Part shown: piece by piece, positions 12,385 through 23,591 of the stretch
Layout: each line of letters begins with the position of its first letter
Numbering within the stretch: position 1 is the stretch's first letter
Assembly (NCBI GenBank): GCA_022059125.1
Contig: JAEUWY010000016.1
Location: 1,550,001-1,614,000, forward strand
DNA length: 64,000 nt
Reading direction: 5' to 3'
DNA from: Corynespora cassiicola
Lineage: Eukaryota > Ascomycota > Dothideomycetes > Pleosporales > Corynesporascaceae
The notes under the pieces: generated by a model
Databases searched by the model: none
What the model saw: the letters and a program-made list of their open reading frames with translations, nothing else
Told to the model about the DNA's origin: nothing
Program-made: the position numbers and the translations under genes

Positions 12385-12699
12385 CTCCTCGACGCTGACG
12401 CCAAAGGGAGGGGCCTTCTCCGACGCCCCCGCGAGCATGACCTCATATCTCACGACTGCTTGAGGACGTGTCGGCTGAAGGGCCTCGTGTTGCTGGACCC
12501 TGACGGCGGCCACCTGGGCCGGATGCTGCTCCTCTGCCTGCCCATTGGCCTCGCGCCTGTCAATGCATTGCCTACCCGACTAGCTGCTGCTGCAGGATCG
12601 AGTTTGCAGTGCGAATCGTTCCTCGTTTGGTGGCCAAATGGACCCTGATGTTGCTCGCTCGGGGTCTGCAACAGGCCAATCGGCTCTTCTGCGCCCTTG

Positions 12700-12709
12700 G
12701 ATCGTGATC
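12700..12709. promoter_or_regulatory. Candidate White Collar element (GATCGTGATC)
   Basis: Third GATC-NN-GATC copy, about 1.25 kb upstream of the frq ATG. Confidence 0.4.
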
Positions 12710-12866
12710 ACCTACAGTCGCGGAGAGGGTCCAACGTCATAGCCTTGGGTTTTTCTCCTATTTGGAAGCCCAAACACATCAGACCGAAGTCGGTTTCAAT
12801 GGTCCGTGAAAGCTTAGTCGTGTTCAGGTGACGTCGGTCCTGGCCTCCCAGGGCCCTGCCGTTGGT

Positions 12867-12889
12867 GATCCGCCATCAGATCTTGATCG
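12867..12889. promoter_or_regulatory. Candidate distal White Collar / clock-box element
   Basis: Three GATC cores lie within 23 bp (starting at 12867, 12879 and 12885), including GATCTTGATC, about 1.4 kb upstream of the frq ATG. The distance resembles that of the distal light/clock element of Neurospora frq. Confidence 0.45.
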
Positions 12890-13478
12890 CAGGGTCCCCT
12901 CCAACACGGCTAAAGTATTGAGTGCTGGCTCCAGCTCGGCTTCAGCTGCCAGCAAGTAGCCGCATCGCTTGCCTTCTCACGCTCGACCGACGCCATCGTC
13001 ATCCCCTATATACCACTCTACCTAGCTATGCATACACAGGCCGGCAGAGGCGACGGAAGAATCGGGCAAAGGTCATTGTACACGGCTGCGACGTTGCCCT
13101 GGGAAGCTCTTGTTCGTCGGGGAAATCGTTCTATTGGTACATGATATCGTACAGCAAGTGCCGCCCCGGCAGTGGCACATTGGTGATGTCAGATCGAGAG
13201 ATCGAGATGAGGTGAGGTTGGATCAAACGTCTAGCTCCTTCCCACCAGCAAACACGCCAAGCCAAGCCAATTTCGACATGAACATGTCAAACCATGTGCG
13301 TTTACGTTTTGGATGCCCAGCGTGTCGTCTTTTGCATTACAGCACGGTGATCCCAAGCGCTGCTGCTCGGGGTCGTCTGATTTGTAGGGCATGGGCTCCG
13401 TTGGCCAGCGCTCTAGCCTGACTGCTCGACAGCGCCAGAATGGATGTTGGATGTGCGCGGTGCTGTAATGCTGTTGTA

Positions 13479-14293
13479 TTAGATCCGGGCGCCCTTGCTC
13501 CTGAGCACATTGACAGCAGAGTGACCGGTGTATTCGACCCATTGCCCCATGGCGCCGAGAAGGCCGCCCACTTTGGCGATGTCTTCCAGCCTTGAATCAA
13601 GAAATTGCTCCGTCTCAATGAAGTCGCTTGACGTGTCCTGGGTCATGAAGACCTCAGCGGCCGAGTAGACTGCAGAGAGAGTCGCCCGCTTGGTATACCA
13701 GCTGCCATCGACACTTTTATCGCCAGCGAGAAACCAGATTTCGTCGGCGAGGCGTGCAAGCTCTCCCAAAGATGTGGGGATGAATGTGGGTTGGGCCATG
13801 ATTGCCAGCGCCTGGGGGCCGTTAGCTGGTGTTGCGTTGCTACAGAGTTTGATCGCACCTCCTGCCAGCGGTGTATGACAGGTTCATTGGCTCGGAGCCG
13901 TGCCAGCGTCAAAGCCCGAACCTTGGAACCCACTCCCATTTTCTTCTCATGCTTTCCTTCGGCGGGAAACTGTACAGAATCCCTTAGTGCCAAACGCTGC
14001 CTCACGAGGTGGTAATTGACCAGGTCGAATGCCCCACGGGGTAGCAGGTTCGTAGAGACATCGAGGTATCCTGCATCACGAGCACCCAGCTTGAGTGCAT
14101 CGATGGTAAAGCCATGGCTGGGGACATGAGCAATTGCGGCAGAAAGGATCGCGGACTCGGCGGGCGCAAACGGCGGCGGTTGACTGCTCTCGTAGGAATG
14201 GTAGAGTCCCCTCTGCCTCCAGACGGCTGCGGTACGAGGAGAAGCCGGTCGGAACGTCCCGAGAACGGAACTAGACAGCCGTAGAGGTGCCAT
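13479..14293 (-). CDS. COQ9: Ubiquinone biosynthesis protein COQ9
   Basis: Mitochondrial lipid-binding protein that supports COQ7 in coenzyme Q synthesis. Exons (minus) are 14293-13859 and 13811-13479, with a 47-bp intron (GTGCGA donor, AGCTAAC branch), giving 254 aa. The start MAPLRLSS is chosen because the 84 upstream codons are not COQ9-like and it gives a basic presequence ending near RGLYHSYES. Family motifs: AILSAAIAHVPSHGF, ALTLARLRANEPVI, IPTSLGELARLADEIW, DKSVDGSWYTKRA, VFMTQD, and a C-terminal LRSKG-RI. Divergent from CMR1 with 554 bp between starts. Confidence 0.93.
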
Positions 14294-14847
14294 GATGGTG
14301 GGTTGAGGACATTGGAATCCTGGCGATGGTGGTCTGTCAACGAAGCTCCCGCAATCGCCAAGCCACTTCGATCGGACCACCGACGTTCGCCAGATCTTGA
14401 ATCCGATCAGCAGACCAAGTCGTGCAATGGACTGTCTGGTTTGCCACAGGGAACGACGGGCTGCATGCATTGATGCAGCCTTCCGTGCCCCCTGGAGCAT
14501 TGTTCTCGACTCGGCTTTGCCCAGCTGTAGAGGTGGAAGCACCACTACGCGTGCGACTCACGTGATTACATGTAACGCGACACGCGAGCGACGCGTCTCG
14601 AATTCTATCGACTCCGCACTGCGCCACCCACCTCTATCGCCTCCCATCCAACATTGCGGCTGCCCAGGTATCCACTCGAGTACATCTCCGTAAGCTATGC
14701 ACTTCAGTCAATGTCTTCGTCGCCCATTGCTAACTCTGCCTGTCACAGCTGGCCTGATTACCGCACGCGTCAAACCACACCCAACGCACCCAGTTGCCCA
14801 TTGCCCATTGCCCTGCGTGCCGTACACCGTATAGCACATCGACTACC
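14294..14847. promoter_or_regulatory. Divergent COQ9/CMR1 promoter region
   Basis: 554 bp between two divergent starts. I see no coding region; the overlapping open frames are shadows. No specific site could be assigned. Confidence 0.5.
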
Positions 14848-16526
14848 ATGGCGCGGCAGAAAGTGGAACTCAGCGAGTATGAGCGAAAGCGACAGGAGAA
14901 CATAGCCAAAACCCAGGCCCTTCTGCGCAACCTTGAAATGGAGGCTGCTCAAGCCGGACTTGCACCCACAGCTAAACCTGCCGTCTCTACAAAGGCAAAG
15001 ACAAGAAAGGCTGCCCCAAAGAAGATAAAGCAAGAGGAGGTTGTGCCGCGACGGACGTCATCGCGCCTGAAAGGCATTGAGGCGGACAGCGACAAGGCGA
15101 AGCGCAAAGCCGAGGAAGAGTTCATGGCCCAAAAGGAAGCCGACCGGGCAAAGAGACAGCGCATCAGCGATGCCTACAATCTAAACGACATCGTAGTTGC
15201 AGGTAAATCATGGGACCAAAACGGCAATTTCCTATCCATTGTCGGGCCCGCGGTTCCTTATGAGCGGACATTCGAGGCAGACGACTATAAGGAGACCACA
15301 GATAAAGAGTTGCGAGAGCTCCGGGAGAAGCTGAGCGGCCTGCAGCTCTGGGAGGATTACGAACCAAATGAGATTAAGCTGACTCCTGAGCGCATTGTGT
15401 GTTCCATCACAAACCACTGCAATCTGCCCTGAAAGGTGCTAATCTTCGCACAGTATGCCATAGGCCTCCACCCAACTGCAGAGAAGCCATTGGTCTTCGC
15501 CGGCGATAAACTCGGAAATTTAGGGATATGCGACTGCTCGCAAAAAGCGCCCGAGATCAAGTTAGAAGATGACGAGGACGCCGATCCAGAGGGCCCGAGC
15601 ATAACCACGTTAAAGCCACATACACGGACTATACACACCTTTCAATTTAGCCCTCACGATGCCAACGCCCTTTATTCTGCATCTTATGATTCCAGCGTCC
15701 GTAAACTGGACCTGGCAAAAGGGACTGCCATCGAAGTTTATGCGCCCTCTGATGCCAACGAAGATGCACCTCTGTCAGGCATCGAGATAGCACAGACTGA
15801 CCCCAATATGTTGTATTTCTCGACACTGGACGGGCGCTTCGGCATCTATGATATGCGCACACCTTCTGAGCAATCCGCTGGCCTCGAAATCTTCCAATTA
15901 TCGGAGAAGAAGATAGGAGGTTTCAGTCTCCATCCCCTTCAACCACACCTAGTGGCCACAGCCTCGTTGGACCGTACGCTGAAGATTTGGGACTTGCGTA
16001 AGATCAACGGAAAGGGGGAGTGGCGCCTCCCAGCACTTATCGGCGAACACGAAAGCAGGCTCTCAGTGTCTCACGCCGCGTGGAACACGGCCGGTCAGGT
16101 AGCCACCGCTTCATATGATGACACCATAAAAATCCACGACTTCAACACATGTGCAGATTGGGATGTCGGTACCAATCTTGCCGAGGACGACATGAAACCA
16201 TCCGTCGTGGTGCCTCACAACAATCAGACTGGCCGGTGGGTTACAATGTAAGTGGTGGCTCACTGTATATGATGTGACAATCGCTCGATTGACTGATTGA
16301 ACTTAGATTGAGAGCCCAATGGCAACAGTTTCCCCAGGATGGCGTACAGCGATTTTGCATAGGCAACATGAATCGGTTTGTTGACATCTACACGGCCAAG
16401 GGACAGCAACTGGCCCAACTTGGTGGGGATGGTATCACAGCTGTCCCAGCCGTGGCGAAATTCCATCCTACCCAAGACTGGGTGGCGGCCGGCACTGCTA
16501 GTGGTAAACTATGCCTGTGGCTATAA
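14848..16526 (+). CDS. CMR1: WD40 protein CMR1 (DNA damage-binding, nuclear)
   Basis: WD-repeat protein that associates with chromatin and replication-stress foci. Exons are 14848-15396, 15454-16247 and 16307-16526 (introns of 57 and 59 bp, GTGTGT and GTAAGT donors), giving 520 aa, the usual size. It starts [16 protein letters not shown] basic helical N-terminus ([11 protein letters not shown]) precedes the propeller. Family landmarks: TPERI joined to [79 protein letters not shown] and the end GKLCLWL. Splicing out the second intron restores WVTILRAQW, supporting the model. Confidence 0.95.
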
Positions 16527-17722
16527 CGGCTTAAACGCCGGCTTATTGGAGTCTATTCTCACGATGTTTCTGGCGGAAAGGTTCTCGAATGGCAGGCAAG
16601 CCGGGCTTGTGACTGAGCGCCGGGTCGAAGACTGGGTGGGAGGACAGGTCAGTTAGACAGGTATCACACGGATCATGCGGATCGTGCGGCGATGGCTCTT
16701 GGTGCGGCTGATTGCAAACAAAATCGAATCGGACTAGGAATTGTCACAACGGGCTACATGTGCGCCGATGACAAGCCGTTATCTTTCTTTACTCTCCCAA
16801 CCGCATGAAATCGCCGAGGTCGAGTGTTTGGGCGACGACTTGGTCAAGGTGCCTTTGTCGCTGCGTGGAACCAGAGAATGCTGGGTCCAGTGGCACCACG
16901 GTCGTGGTTGAAAGAAGCTCGCCATGCCCCTCGGCGGCTCCGCCGCCTGTCGTCAACAGCGGTGCGTCCCTGACATAGTATCCGCATAAGCACACGGGCC
17001 GTCGGATGGTTAAGACTCGATGCTATTTATGTCCAGAGGCTTGAGGAAATAAGGTTAAGGTGTGGCAGCGGGTCGAAAACTGGGGCGCGAAACGGCGAAC
17101 GACGTCACTCGATTGACCGACTGGCAGCGGTGTCGCTGCTCGCACTGATTCCGTTGCCTTCCACGCCATTCGTTGCAGCAGCGGCTCCTTGCTCGCGCCT
17201 CAATGCGCATGCAGATCTCACGCCTTCCGCTTGCCTTTTTTTCCGGGCGACGCTATCGAAATTGCTAAATGCAAGCATAACGCTCTTCGCTTAACAGCAT
17301 CCATCACTCCGCTCCGACGCCGTGGTTTGAGGTGCAGTGTCCTGTGACCGTGCAACGGCCATCTCTATGTTGATCACCTCGTACTCGATGTGTTGTTGGG
17401 GTGATTGCACTGCACCCTTGGCTGGGCTCCCTCTCTATCCGTCCACATAGCACCCAGGCCTCTCCGTCTTGTGGCGACCGGATCACTATGTTTGGCGGGC
17501 CATTACCAAAACGTTGCTCCGCCTAGCGGTTGTTCTCTCGGACGTTAATTAAAGCTGGAGATACCGATGTTCTACTGCCCCTCGTATAGCCAAGTATAAA
17601 GCGGCAGATGCGTGCCGCGTTGGCTGCACCTCGACTGCTCAAGCAACCACAGCTCCTTGGAATCGCACAAAGACACCTTTCACTCCAGCACACTCGCTTC
17701 AAGTCACCAAACCTCAGTCAAG
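16527..17722. other. Intergenic, CMR1 3' flank and PhiA-like promoter
   Basis: 1.2 kb with no supported gene. The minus-strand frame near 16789-16995 lacks homology features. The last 150 bp read as a pyrimidine/CA-rich leader to the secreted-protein gene. Confidence 0.55.
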
Positions 17723-18367
17723 ATGAAGACCGTCATCGCGTTCTCCGCCCTCGTCGCCAGCACCGTCGCCCAGGCTGGATACTTTGGTGTCATGTCGGCT
17801 CGCAGTGCTTCGCCCGTGCACTTGCTTCCCGTCCAGGCCCGCGGAGGAGCTTTCTTCCTTGGAGGAGAGGCCTCTTCCTACTGCCCTCCCTCGCTTCCTG
17901 AGGGGTCTTGCCCCTCGGGCAACTCTACAGTCTTCGCCGGCGGACAGGGAACCTTGTCGCTCGGTGTTGTGGTCCCCGGTGGCCAGCAGGGTAAGAAGCG
18001 TGTACATACCAAACAATGGCCATGGAACTAACATTTTGGGATAGTCTATGTTGGCCCTGACGGCGCTCTTGGCTACACCCCCCCTCACTCCACCAGCAAG
18101 CCTGAGGGTTCCATCGTTGAGGGATGGAACAAGACCGAGGCCGGCACCTTTGGCCATCTTTCCATCGGTGATGGCCTGGTCGCTTGCCCCGCTGGTGAGG
18201 GTAAGGGATACCAGGTCTATGGCCAGATTGAGGGCGTTGAGCTCGGAAGCGACTGTCTTGGATTCAGCGCACTTACCGGTATGTGTTTGATCGAATGCCA
18301 TGGCTTGCTAGTTAGCTAACACCAGAGTCCAGTCAACGCCACCGGACCCGGCGCCTGGCAATACTAG
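17723..18367 (+). CDS. Secreted cell-wall protein, PhiA / IgE-binding-protein family
   Basis: Small secreted fungal wall glycoprotein of the family that includes Aspergillus PhiA and the so-called IgE-binding proteins. Exons are 17723-17990, 18045-18278 and 18333-18367, with two 54-bp introns, giving 178 aa. Signal peptide MKTVIAFSALVASTVAQA. Family features: a short strand followed by ARSASPVHLLPVQARGG, four cysteines (SYCPP, GSCPSGNS, VACPAG, SDCLGF) and three possible N-glycosylation sites (NST, NKT, NAT). Unlike the codons of most neighbours, its codon use is strongly biased to C-ending codons, as in highly expressed genes. Role is inferred from family. Confidence 0.82.
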
Positions 18368-18478
18368 AAGGAGACGACGAATCTCCAAACACTTGGGATC
18401 CTGGTAGTGTGGAGAGAACCGGGGAATCGACGGTGCAGGGGCCAGTCTTGTGAATAAGGGTAAAAGGTACATATTAGA

Positions 18479-18927
18479 TCAGTCGCCGTAGCGGCTTACG
18501 CTCTCTTGCAATATAATCCTAATCCTCTCCATCTCGGCCTCGGGCGTCCTGTTCTGCATGGTCAGGTTGCTGACTATGAGTGTTTTTTCACGGCTCTTGA
18601 GCCCCTTTGCCACTTGGACATTGGACTTGGGGACACGGAGGGCCTGCCCTGCAGGTCAGTATGGGCAGCGTCGGATGAAGACTGAAGGTGAAGGGGGGGG
18701 GCGCAAACCTCAGCAATCACGTTGCGCACAGCGCGGTTGGCTTCCCCTTCCCGGGCTCGAGCAGCGACGCACACTTGGATGGCTTCGCTCGTCACAGACG
18801 CGATGCCCTCCCTATCTGCGTGGACGCCGGGCTTGACATGGCAAAGCAGCTGGACGGTAGCCTCGGGAGCCTTTGCCCCCCTGGCGGCGACGAAGCGGAT
18901 GGCTGGAGGCAGCATGAACGGGGCCAT
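18479..18927 (-). CDS. UPF0235 (DUF167) family protein
   Basis: Small alpha/beta protein of the conserved YggU/C15orf40 family; biochemical role unknown. Exons (minus) are 18927-18709 and 18643-18479, with a 65-bp intron (GTTTGC donor, GGCAG acceptor), giving 127 aa, the family length. Exon 1 carries VQLLCHVKPGV, DREGI and VCVAARAREGEANRAV. Exon 2, read in a frame different from the long open frame, gives LRVPKSNVQVAKGLKSREKT, the matching second half. The start could also be the Met four codons later (18915). It converges on the PhiA-like gene with 111 bp between stops. Confidence 0.85.
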
Positions 18928-19121
18928 GTGACTCGAGGGGCGAGGGTGAAAGCGGAAGGTCAGCTGGAGGATAAGCTGTGGGGAGGGCAAAGCCGACTGA
19001 AAGCGAGCTAGCACTGGCACAGCGGCCAATCAGCCGCAGGACGCGCCTGGGCTGCCCGTGGCCTCCAGGGCCCCCCCAAAGGCACGCACGCCGTGCAAGC
19101 TGTCCCACGCGGTCCAAGGCC

Positions 19122-19155
19122 ATCCACGCTGCCCACGCTGCCCACGCTGCCCACC
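19122..19155. repeat. 9-bp tandem repeat (CCACGCTGC)
   Basis: About four imperfect copies of a 9-base unit, GC-rich. Confidence 0.7.
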
Positions 19156-19304
19156 CTACGGCTGTCTGGTGCCCGGCGAGTGCGCTCGTAGTGGCAGGCA
19201 CACTTTCCCACTGTTTCTGCCAGCAGCCCAGCCCGACATGGCGCCGAGCCAGTTCGCGGCTCCGGGGCCCTAGTGGGGGTAGTAGAGAAATGGCCGCGTC
19301 TATA

Positions 19305-19351
19305 CCTGTACTTAGGGGAACACCTCTTGCAACCCTTCCCCTAAGTACAGG
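19305..19351. repeat. Perfect 16-bp inverted repeat (hairpin)
   Basis: Left arm CCTGTACTTAGGGGAA, right arm its exact reverse complement at 19336-19351, with a 15-base loop. It lies about 365 bp upstream of the arginase ATG. Confidence 0.9.
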
Positions 19352-19716
19352 ATTTCGCGATGGACGAAAATTCGAAAACACACAATTACCTAAGACAGGG
19401 CGCAGCCAGCAGCGATAAAAGCCGACTGCTGGCCCTTTCTTTTTGGTTCACCCAGTCTTCCTTTTCCCACCTGCCGCCCGCCCTCCTCGTCTTCGATATA
19501 ACTTGAGACACCGTGCACTTGCTGCCTCACGCTGCTTCGCGCTATCCCATTAGACTTCGGCGTAGGAGCCCATGTAAGCCCAGTCGCTCTCTCTTTGCCT
19601 GTGCCGCGGGAATCCCGTGGCACCTGGCGGCCCGCAGACTGCGCATTTGTGCGCCTGCGTGCCTGAGCCCGTCCGCCCATCTCAGCCGCTGACCAGACCA
19701 GCAGATTCCGTACGAC

Positions 19717-20796
19717 ATGACGTCGGCCCCTCAGATACAACCCAAGTTTCTCCCCAGTCGCCATGAGCTGGGCGTGGTGGCAGTCGGCTTCAGTGGGGGT
19801 CAGGTACGCTTGCTTTTTTGGCGCCATGCCGTTCCGCTATTGACGATTGACACAGCCAAAAGCCGGCGTCGATGCCGCGCCAATGGCCCTAATTGAGGCC
19901 GGCTTGATTCAGCAGCTCGAGGAAGACCTGGAGTTCAATGTAGCCTTTGACGGCCAAGTTCACAACTACTCCGAAATCTTGCCTGCAGATGACCCGCCCT
20001 TCCGCAACATGAAGAGGCCAAAGTTCGTCAGCGCAGTCACCAGGGAAGTCAGCGAACAGGTGTACAGGCACGCCAGGGACGGGAAGCTGGTCCTCACTTT
20101 GGGCGGCGATCACTCCATTGCCATTGGGACAATTTCCGGCACGGCAAAAGCAATCCGCGAGAGGCTGGGCAGAGAAATGGCCGTCATCTGGGTAGACGCC
20201 CATGCTGACATCAACACTCCAGAAACGTCCGATAGCGGCAACATCCACGGGATGCCCGTCGCCTTCTTGACGGGTCTGGCCACAGAACAGAGAGAAGACA
20301 TGTTCGGATGGATCAAAGACGAGCACAGGCTCAGCACGAAGAAGCTCGTATACATTGGCCTCCGGGACATTGACAAGGGTGAGAAGAAGATATTGCGGGA
20401 CCATGGCATCAAGGCATTCTCCATGCATGATATTGACAGGTGAGTCGGCACCCCCGCCTGGGAACACCCCGCCCCGTACTGAGGAACTGCAGGCACGGCA
20501 TCGGCAAAGTCATGGACATGGCCCTGGGCTGGATTGGAAGCGACACGCCCATCCACCTCTCGTTTGATGTGGATGCACTGGATCCCATGTGGGCGCCGAG
20601 CACGGGCACGCCGGTTCGTGGTGGCTTGACCCTCCGAGAGGGAGACTTTATTGCCGAATGTGTTGCGGAGACGGGCTCCTTGATTGCATTGGACCTCGTC
20701 GAGGTGAACCCGAGCCTTGACGAGCACGGAGCAAGCGATACTGTCAGAGCCGGATGCAGCATTGTGCGGTGTGCGCTCGGCGATACCCTCTTGTGA
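19717..20796 (+). CDS. CAR1: Arginase
   Basis: Mn2+-dependent hydrolysis of L-arginine to ornithine and urea; cytosolic arginine catabolism. Exons are 19717-19803, 19856-20439 and 20493-20796 (introns of 52 and 53 bp), giving 324 aa, the usual arginase size. The first exon supplies MTSAPQ...[11 protein letters not shown] before PKAGVDAAP. Metal-binding motifs are intact: GGDHS (residues 112-116), DAHAD (143-147) and SFDVDALDP (about 247-255). NIHGMP and the C-terminal EVNP are also present. No frameshift or missing ligand. Confidence 0.97.
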
Positions 20797-21448
20797 TTTT
20801 GACACGGGCCGGCCTCTACGGGAAGTGAAAAGCACTCGGGCTGTGGGAGTTATGGCGGTTTTGGATTCTGTTCGTCTATAGACGGGCCCGTCTCGTGCAT
20901 AAAGGGGGGGGCTTCGGGATGGGCCAAGTGCTAGATAAGTCACGGGTCATTCCGGTGCGAAAATGAGTCGGAAGCATATGCTTACTCCGATCCATCCAAC
21001 ACGCCGTCCACCACCTCCATGACCGTGAAAGCTCCCGACGAGCGGTTGCAGCCATCAGGCTGTCAGCTGTCAGCTGTCAGAAGTGCCTTGTTCCATCCGG
21101 GCGGAGGTCCGCAGGTGAGGTTATGAAGATGCACATTCAGGGCATGGGCCGGCTGGCAGCATTCCGAGCACAAGCAACCATCGTGGGCAACAAAGGAATA
21201 TACAGCCTCGCCGGCGATGCTGCCGGCCCGCCCTGGGCAAGAGTCGCAGCAGAAACGTCCGTTCCGGCGTCCGCGACCATTATGCTCGCGTAAAATTGTC
21301 GAGCTAGCTACGTCATTGGAGTTTCCGCCATTACCCGCCAAATACAAAACTTCGAGCTCAGGTCCAGGCTTAGCCAGACATGTGCCCAAATAAAAAGCAC
21401 CGACATGTGCTGACCCATCTGATTGAGCCCTCCGCGTAACGCGCAACA
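20797..21448. other. Intergenic, arginase 3' flank and NADH dehydrogenase promoter
   Basis: 652 bp with no supported gene. A short 7-bp tandem repeat (GCTGTCA, three copies) lies near 21060-21081. Confidence 0.55.
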
Positions 21449-23591
21449 ATGCAGCCCACCGCCCGACTCGCTTCTCTACACCAATTGCCCGTGGGCGTCC
21501 GCGACTCCCTGTCTCGGAGCGCTATTCGTGGCGGTATCACACCGTTCTCAACAAACATTTCACATGCACAGACTCCCAATGGCTTGTGCCGCCCATATGC
21601 TCTCACCGTCCCCCAGAGAAGGGGCATCACTATAAAGCAATTGGATTCCGGGCGGCAGGGTGCGTATGCGATTCCCTCCGAGTAGCCCAAGACTCATGAG
21701 CCTACTCGTCAAATTTCAGAGGCTAATTGGGCTTCGCGCAGACCGTGAGCGTGTTGTGATCCTTGGGAGTGGCTGGGCAGGCTATACTGTGGCCAGGCAG
21801 CTTGATGCAAGAAAGTACCAAGCCGTGGTCGTCTCTCCCCGTTCCTATTTTGCCTTCACGCCGCTCCTGGCTTCGACGGCCGTGGGCACCCTTGAGTTTC
21901 GCACAGCGCTCGAGCCCGTCAGGAGCAAGCGCACCAATGTCAGCTTCTTTCAAGGGTGGGCTGATTCGGCAGATTTCAAGAGAAGAACCGTCACCATAGA
22001 GGAGTCGGTCGATGACCCAACCCAGGGCTTGGCCCCAACGACCGACCGGCATGAAGGCATCTCGAAGGAGCAGAGGGAAAGAGAGAAGACCCAGGAAGCC
22101 AAAAAGGGACAGCTCTTCGACTTGACCTATGATAAATTGATCATTACGGGTGAGTCGAGCTTCATCATCTCTGGCTTGCCGTGTCTCCCCGTCTCTCGTT
22201 GTACCATGGCATGCTGACTTTTGCAGTCGGTTGTTACAGCCAGACGTTTGGCACTCCGGGTGTCAAAGAACACGCGTAAGTCTTCCAAGCAAGAAGTCCA
22301 CACCGAAAACGATTCCAACGCAGCATGTTAGATTATTCCTGAAGGACATTGGCGACGCAAGAAAGATACGCAACAGGCTTCTCGCATGCTTCGAGGCAGC
22401 AGCACTCCCCACCACCACGGATGAGATGAGAAAGCACTTGCTCAACTTTGCAGTAGTCGGAGGTGGACCCACGGGAATCGAATTCTCAGCAGAGCTTCAT
22501 GACATTATTCACGAGGATCTAGCAAGAATCTATCCAGAGCTGATGCCATTCTACAAAATCTCAGTCTACGATGTTGCACCAAAGGTTCTGCCCATGTTTG
22601 ACGAGAAACTCGCCAAATATGCCATGGACACTTTCAAACGGGAAGGCATTGCCATCAAGACAAACCATCATGTCCAAGAACTGCGGCCTGGCGCTCCTGG
22701 AGAGAACAAGGCACAGGACGACAGAGATCATGCGGTCTTCACCCTCAAGGTCAAGGAAGAGGGTGACGTTGGAGTAGGAATGGTGGTGTGGAGTAAGCAT
22801 TGCAGTAAGACTTGGGCGCAACTTTTTGCTAACGTGCGATGCTAGGCACTGGGCTGATGCAGAACCCGTTCATACAAAAGGCTCTCGATGAAGTCCGCCC
22901 CCTCCCCGACAGTGTCAAGCTCATCGAGCAAGGTCCAGGCAAAAAGACGGCAGAACACTGGAGGATCAAGAAGGATGCGAAGACTGGATCCATCATGACG
23001 GACGAGCGCCTGCGGGTCAAACTTGTGGCCGAAGGTGAAGAGAGTGGCAAGCGAGAGGCGGTGGTGCAGGACGTCTATGCTCTGGGCGACTGCGGCATCC
23101 TCGAAGGCACGGCCTATCCGGCTACCGCTCAGGTTGCTTCTCAAAAGGCATTTTGGCTTGCAAAACGATTGAACAAAGACGACATTGAGCAATCTAGCTT
23201 CTCGTGGAAAAACCTCGGCGTGGTAAGTGCTGGTCGAGCTCGTTTTATCACCGGAGGGAACTAACACGAGTGTAGATGGCATACATTGGCAATTGGAATG
23301 CACTAGTGCAGGGCGGAGGTGGAGCAGGGAACTTTACAGGTCGGGCGGCTTGGGTCTTGTGGCGTGGTGAGTCGAACTGTTCTCTTTCTTTCCCTTCTTC
23401 GCCAGAAGGACGTCGGTTGGAGCTGACATGGAACAGGCGCCTATCTCACGAAAAGCGTGTCCCTGAGGAACAAGATCCTCATCCCAATCTACTGGTAGGC
23501 GCACACACACCGTCCGACACCGGCGCCCCATCTGACAACAACCTGCAGGTTTATCAACTGGCTATTTGGCCGCGACATCAGTCGTTTTTAG
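21449..23591 (+). CDS. Alternative (type II) NADH:ubiquinone oxidoreductase
   Basis: Rotenone-insensitive, single-subunit FAD enzyme of the mitochondrial inner membrane that passes electrons from NADH to ubiquinone without proton pumping. Eight exons: 21449-21659, 21742-22149, 22227-22275, 22332-22792, 22846-23222, 23276-23366, 23437-23494 and 23549-23591, giving 565 aa. The first 70 residues are a basic presequence. FAD fold VVILGSGWAGYT (about residue 75) and NADH fold VVGGGPTGIE (264-273) are intact. VYALGDCG, ATAQVA and a C-terminal membrane-binding stretch (IPIYWFINWLFGRD) follow. No EF-hand insert. Internal or external facing (NDI1- or NDE-like) cannot be settled by eye. Confidence 0.93.

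Larger units (their letters stand above)
11457..13478. promoter_or_regulatory. frq upstream region / long leader
   Basis: Two kilobases without a supported gene, between the frq start and the COQ9 3' end. Neurospora frq has a leader of over 1 kb with upstream ORFs and distal light and clock elements. This region has room for the same, with several minus-strand upstream ATGs (for example a 65-codon frame at 11758-11561) and four RATC-NN-GATC elements, listed separately. Confidence 0.6.
18928..19716. promoter_or_regulatory. Divergent UPF0235 / arginase upstream region
   Basis: 789 bp without a supported gene. It contains a 9-bp tandem repeat (about 19122-19155) and a perfect 16-bp inverted repeat, both listed separately. 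Confidence 0.55.

Noticed and set aside
13643..14545. 84 extra N-terminal codons on COQ9 from an earlier Met (14545)
   Set aside because: The added residues are not like COQ9 or a presequence, and MAPLRLSS is a normal mitochondrial start.
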